NCBI GenBank assembly: GCA_023664705.1 | Contig: JAMPFE010000083.1 | Location: 1 to 7,888 of the forward strand | Reading direction: 5' to 3' | Source of the DNA: Lachnospiraceae bacterium | Lineage (GTDB): Bacteria; Bacillota; Clostridia; Oscillospirales; Ruminococcaceae | Length of the DNA stretch: 7,888 nucleotides | Shown here: positions 5,560 to 7,888 of the stretch, one piece after another | How the letters are laid out: each line of letters begins with the position of its first letter | Position numbering within the stretch: position 1 is the stretch's first letter | The notes under the pieces: generated by a model | The model's database searches: none | Told to the model about the DNA's origin: nothing | The model's input: only the letters and a program-made list of their open reading frames with translations | Program-made: the position numbers and the translations under genes

Positions 5560-6234
5560 ATGTCTTTTGGAAGGTGTAAAATGAAATTTACGGTGTTGAT
5601 GTCCGTATTGTTGATGCTATGTTCGGGGTGCAGCGCTCCGCCGTCAAGCGGCTACGGTTCTTCGGGTTATTCGTCGGCATACAGCTCGCCGAGGTATTCG
5701 TCAAGCAGCACATATGAATATTCGTCAACCTACGAGCCGTCGGATTACTACGATGATTACGGCTATGATGACGATTGGTATGAGGATGATTACAGTTGGC
5801 TTGAGGATATGACGTATGCGGATTTTGCGGTTCTGTTCCGTGATGAAATAACAAGCGAAGCCCAAAACGTTACATACCAACAGCTTGCGCGTTCGACAAA
5901 CGGAATGGAGGGAGAATTTGTAAAATTCAAGGGTGAGGTAATACAAGTACTTGAAAAATATGAAGACGGCTATGAGTTTTATGTCGTAATGATGAATATC
6001 ACATATCATGGCGATGAATATTTTTCCTATTATTCCGACACGGTAATGGTCTGCATTATAAAGGATTTTATTGATGTGCGACCGCTTGTTGACGATATTA
6101 TAACGGTCTGGGGTGTAAGCTCCGGCTTGACTTCATATCAAAGCATTTTGGGCGATATAAGAACCGAGCCGTGCGTTGTTGCATCAAAGGTACAGTTCAA
6201 CAGTTCCGATTACGGCTATGGCTACGGCTACTGA
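5560..6234 (+). CDS. Tyr/Ser/Asp-rich lipoprotein with probable OB-fold domain (224 aa)
   Basis: The N terminus has a short lipoprotein signal, MKFTVLMSVLLMLCSGC, with the lipidated Cys predicted at residue 24 from the first ATG. A low-complexity linker follows (about 29-80): repeats of Ser/Gly/Tyr such as SSGYGSSGYSSAYSS, then a strongly acidic Tyr/Asp run. Residues about 105-213 (YQQLARSTNGMEGEFVKFKG, then VIQVLEKYEDGYEFYVV, DTVMVCI, DDIITVWGVSSG) resemble the OB-fold domain found in many Gram-positive cell-surface lipoproteins. The protein ends in YGYGYGY. Two starts are possible: ATG 5560 with GGAGG 9 nt upstream, and ATG 5581 with GGAAGG 6 nt upstream; the second gives the more classical signal peptide (Cys at residue 17). 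It would be anchored on the outer face of the membrane. It is the last gene of the TIR-SPFH series, 35 nt after the membrane protein gene, and is visibly richer in A+T than the SPFH gene. Ligand unknown. Confidence 0.8.
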   Translation: MSFGRCKMKFTVLMSVLLMLCSGCSAPPSSGYGSSGYSSAYSSPRYSSSSTYEYSSTYEPSDYYDDYGYDDDWYEDDYSWLEDMTYADFAVLFRDEITSEAQNVTYQQLARSTNGMEGEFVKFKGEVIQVLEKYEDGYEFYVVMMNITYHGDEYFSYYSDTVMVCIIKDFIDVRPLVDDIITVWGVSSGLTSYQSILGDIRTEPCVVASKVQFNSSDYGYGYGY

Positions 6235-6271
6235 AAAATTTTATTTTTTAACCCCACCGTCGCCCATTTTG

Positions 6272-6280
6272 TGCTATAAT
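6272..6280 (+). promoter_or_regulatory. Extended -10 promoter of the right XRE regulator gene
   Basis: TGC followed by a perfect TATAAT (6275-6280) lies 27 bp before the ATG at 6307, which has AAGGAGGTG at 6292-6300. No -35 box is visible at the expected distance. The TGCTATAAT core is identical to that of the TIR promoter at 1234-1242. Confidence 0.6.
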
Positions 6281-6306
6281 ATAATCAACATAAGGAGGTG
6301 CTCAAA

Positions 6307-6741
6307 ATGCCGAAACGCGAAAAATCCACGAACGAGCTCGTAAACGAGATAAAGCGGACGAACGAGATACAGAATTTCCTCGGCGGCAACTCGGAGGAAT
6401 TTGTCGAAAATCCGCTCTGCGAAACGCTTTGCGAGCTCATCAAAACCAAGAAACTGAAAAAATCCGAGGTCGTCAAGCGCAGCGGACTGAACCGAGTGTA
6501 TGCGTATCAGATACTCGCGGGCAAAAAAATTCCGTCGCGCGACAAGCTGATAGCGCTCTGCTTCGGTTTGCAGCTCGATCTCGACGAAACGGACAGGCTG
6601 CTGAAAACGGCGGGGCATTCTCCGCTGTACGCGCGGAATAAGCGCGATTCCATAATCATCTACGCGATAAATTCGGGGAAAACCGTTTTCATCACGAACG
6701 ACCTGCTTTTCGAGAACAATCACGCAATTCTCACCACATAA
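6307..6741 (+). CDS. XRE-like helix-turn-helix regulator (144 aa)
   Basis: A cytoplasmic DNA-binding protein. After a charged, helical N terminus (1-34) comes an HTH domain at about 38-105: LCELIKTKKLKKSEVVKRSG, LNRVYAYQILAGKKIPSRDK as turn and recognition helix, then LIALCFGLQLDLDETDRLLKTAG. A conserved-looking tail (LYARNKRDSIIIYAINSGKTV, about 107-127) follows. The pattern belongs to an XRE-like group in Firmicutes that, from memory, is often seen near serine/threonine kinase genes; none is visible in this window. ATG 6307 is chosen over GTG 6298 because the GTG lies inside the ribosome binding site (AAGGAGGTG). It has its own extended -10 promoter and a strong terminator, so it can be expressed alone, although no terminator separates it from the lipoprotein gene upstream. 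It could report on or control the operon; no target site can be assigned. Confidence 0.85.
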   Translation: MPKREKSTNELVNEIKRTNEIQNFLGGNSEEFVENPLCETLCELIKTKKLKKSEVVKRSGLNRVYAYQILAGKKIPSRDKLIALCFGLQLDLDETDRLLKTAGHSPLYARNKRDSIIIYAINSGKTVFITNDLLFENNHAILTT

Positions 6742-6746
6742 GAAAA

Positions 6747-6778
6747 CTCCGAAAGCCGCGCGCTTTCGGAGATTTTTT
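6747..6778 (+). terminator. Intrinsic terminator after the right XRE gene
   Basis: A perfect 10-bp stem, CTCCGAAAGC (6747-6756) with GCTTTCGGAG (6762-6771), encloses a 5-nt loop and is followed by A and six Ts (6773-6778). It begins 6 nt after the stop codon and closes the transcription unit of the TIR operon and/or the XRE gene. Confidence 0.92.
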
Positions 6779-6996
6779 ATTGCACGGAAACGCTCATCTG
6801 CGGCTCATCGTCAAACATCGTAACTTATCTGTCGGGGCGTGTCAAGTCAACATTTGCACTCCTTGTAAATTTCAATTACATATTATAATCATGAATGCTA
6901 TATAAGCATTTCCGTTTATTAACGGCACACAGAAAAATCCCCGAGGTCAAGCGGCTTCGGGGTTTTTTTATGCCGAATTACAAGGAGGAAAAACCA
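6779..6996 (+). promoter_or_regulatory. Non-coding leader region of the amidoligase gene with promoter and hairpins
   Basis: A probable promoter has TATAAT at 6884-6889 with a weak -35 (CTTGTA, 6862-6867, 16-bp spacer). A perfect 6-bp dyad, AATGCT-ATATA-AGCATT (6894-6910), sits at the predicted start site and includes a second extended -10-like TGCTATATA. A small hairpin CCGTT-TATT-AACGG (6912-6925) follows, then a terminator (6939-6969) and the ribosome binding site AAGGAGG (6982-6988). The portion 6779-6850 shows nothing recognisable. Confidence 0.5.
6939..6969 (+). terminator. Intrinsic terminator placed just before the amidoligase start: possible attenuator
   Basis: CCCCGAGG (6939-6946) pairs with CTTCGGGG (6955-6962), one G-T pair included, around an 8-nt loop, followed by seven Ts (6963-6969). 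The ribosome binding site starts only 13 nt later, so any transcript from the promoter at 6884 must pass it. It is either an attenuator of the amidoligase gene or the end of a short leader RNA of about 75 nt. Confidence 0.8.
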
Positions 6997-7888
6997 ATGA
7001 ACAAGAAAGAAAACACACGGCATTGCGACTGCTGCGGAACAAAAATCGTCGGCGGCGATTATGAGGAATTCGACGGCGAGATACTCTGCCCAAGCTGTCT
7101 CGAACGTGAAACCGTGCTCTGCGAGCACTGCGGCACGCGCATTTGGAATGACGACAACGCGGGAGATGAGCACATAGCGCTCTGTCAACGTTGCCGCGAC
7201 GACCACTACGTCGAGTGCGAGAACTGCGGACGCGTTGTTTTCGCCGACGATGCCAACTACATCCGCGGCGAACCGTACTGCGACAGGTGCTATTCCGATG
7301 AGGACACAGGCTCTATTCACGATTACTGCTACAAGCCCACGCCCTCGTTCTACGGCGACAGCGAGCGGTTCTTCGGGGTTGAACTGGAGATAGACCATGG
7401 CGGCAAATATTCGGATAAAGCCGAGGCGCTCATGGACATCGCGAACGCCGACCACGAGCTGATCTACATAAAGAGCGACGGCAGCCTTGACGACGGAATG
7501 GAGATAGTTACGCACCCCATGACGTTGAAATTTCATAAATCCGAAATGCCGTGGAAAGAGGTCATGAGCGAGGCGATTCAGCTGCGTTATCGAAGCCACA
7601 AAACCTCGACGTGCGGACTGCACGTTCACGTCAATCGAGACACATTCGGAAATACCCGCGAAGCGCAAGATGAAGCGATTTCGCGGGTTTTGTATTTTGT
7701 CGAACACCACTGGAACGAGATGCTGAAATTCTCGCGCCGAACGGAAGCGCAAATGAACCAATGGGCGGCTCGATATGGCTACAAAAACAGCCCGAAGGAG
7801 ATCATGGAGCACGCAAAGAAGGAGGGGAACGGGCGTTATACTTGCGTGAATCTCACTAATTGGAATACTGTGGAGTTCCGAATGTTCC
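6997..7888 (+). CDS. Amidoligase-family enzyme with N-terminal zinc-finger array, 3' end cut by window edge
   Basis: 297 residues are visible and the frame is open to the window edge. The first 100 residues hold six CxxC pairs: C10/C13, C31/C34, C42/C45, C63/C66, C74/C77 and C95/C98, spaced like tandem LIM-type or treble-clef zinc fingers. After a linker the catalytic domain begins at FFGVELEID (125-133), continues with YIKSDGSLDDGMEIVTHPM (157-175), CGLHVHVNRDTFG (206-218) and VNLTNWNTVEFRMF (284-297). These are hallmark motifs of the Amidoligase_2 group (glutamine-synthetase-like fold, ATP-dependent amide or peptide bond formation; the acidic GxExE and the HxH/Arg motifs are expected to bind metal and ATP). 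AAGGAGG is 8 nt before the ATG. Its substrate is unknown; such enzymes are found in phage-like and peptide-modifying clusters. A strong terminator separates it from the TIR operon, so it is probably an independent unit with a leader terminator controlling expression. Confidence 0.9.
   Translation, partial: MNKKENTRHCDCCGTKIVGGDYEEFDGEILCPSCLERETVLCEHCGTRIWNDDNAGDEHIALCQRCRDDHYVECENCGRVVFADDANYIRGEPYCDRCYSDEDTGSIHDYCYKPTPSFYGDSERFFGVELEIDHGGKYSDKAEALMDIANADHELIYIKSDGSLDDGMEIVTHPMTLKFHKSEMPWKEVMSEAIQLRYRSHKTSTCGLHVHVNRDTFGNTREAQDEAISRVLYFVEHHWNEMLKFSRRTEAQMNQWAARYGYKNSPKEIMEHAKKEGNGRYTCVNLTNWNTVEFRMF

Noticed and set aside
6235..6250. A/T run after the lipoprotein stop as a terminator
   Set aside because: Only A-T pairs could form a stem, with no GC-rich hairpin, so it is not a credible intrinsic terminator.
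6919..7812. 297-codon minus-strand frame
   Set aside because: It is antisense to the amidoligase gene; the plus strand shows six CxxC pairs and amidoligase motifs, while the minus product is Val/Ala/Arg-rich without domains.

Overview
The window reads as accessory chromosome from a low-to-mid GC Gram-positive anaerobe, most likely a gut Clostridia (Oscillospiraceae/Lachnospiraceae-like). This is inferred from strong AGGAGG-type ribosome binding sites, sigma-A-like promoters and protein families that are common in those genomes. No rRNA, tRNA, CRISPR array or complete insertion sequence was seen.

Left part (1-976, minus strand): the 5' portion of a PD-(D/E)XK/Rpn-type nuclease ('putative transposase') gene that runs off the left edge, with a consensus promoter directly in front of it, and upstream of that a small XRE-type repressor gene. 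A 352-bp divergent intergenic region (977-1328) follows. It holds overlapping divergent promoters that could share one palindromic -35 box, a candidate repressor operator, and a second extended -10 promoter flanked by a pair of near-identical dyad repeats.

Centre (1329-6234, plus strand): four tightly packed genes that look like one operon. They are (1) a zinc-ribbon/TIR-domain protein with a C-terminal membrane anchor, (2) a YdjI-like SPFH (stomatin/band 7) protein with three zinc ribbons at each end, (3) a four-helix membrane protein with a cytoplasmic helical tail, and (4) a Tyr/Ser/Asp-rich lipoprotein with a probable OB-fold domain. Together they suggest an envelope-associated system in which a possible NAD-cleaving TIR effector sits beside an SPFH scaffold. 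This module is the best candidate here for an undescribed system: a membrane-stress or anti-phage sensor/effector. That function is inference.

Right part (6235-7888, plus strand): a second XRE-type regulator gene with its own extended -10 promoter and a strong intrinsic terminator, then a non-coding stretch with a promoter, several short hairpins and a second terminator placed directly before the ribosome binding site of the last gene. That gene, cut by the right edge, encodes an amidoligase-family enzyme behind a LIM-like array of zinc-binding CxxC pairs.
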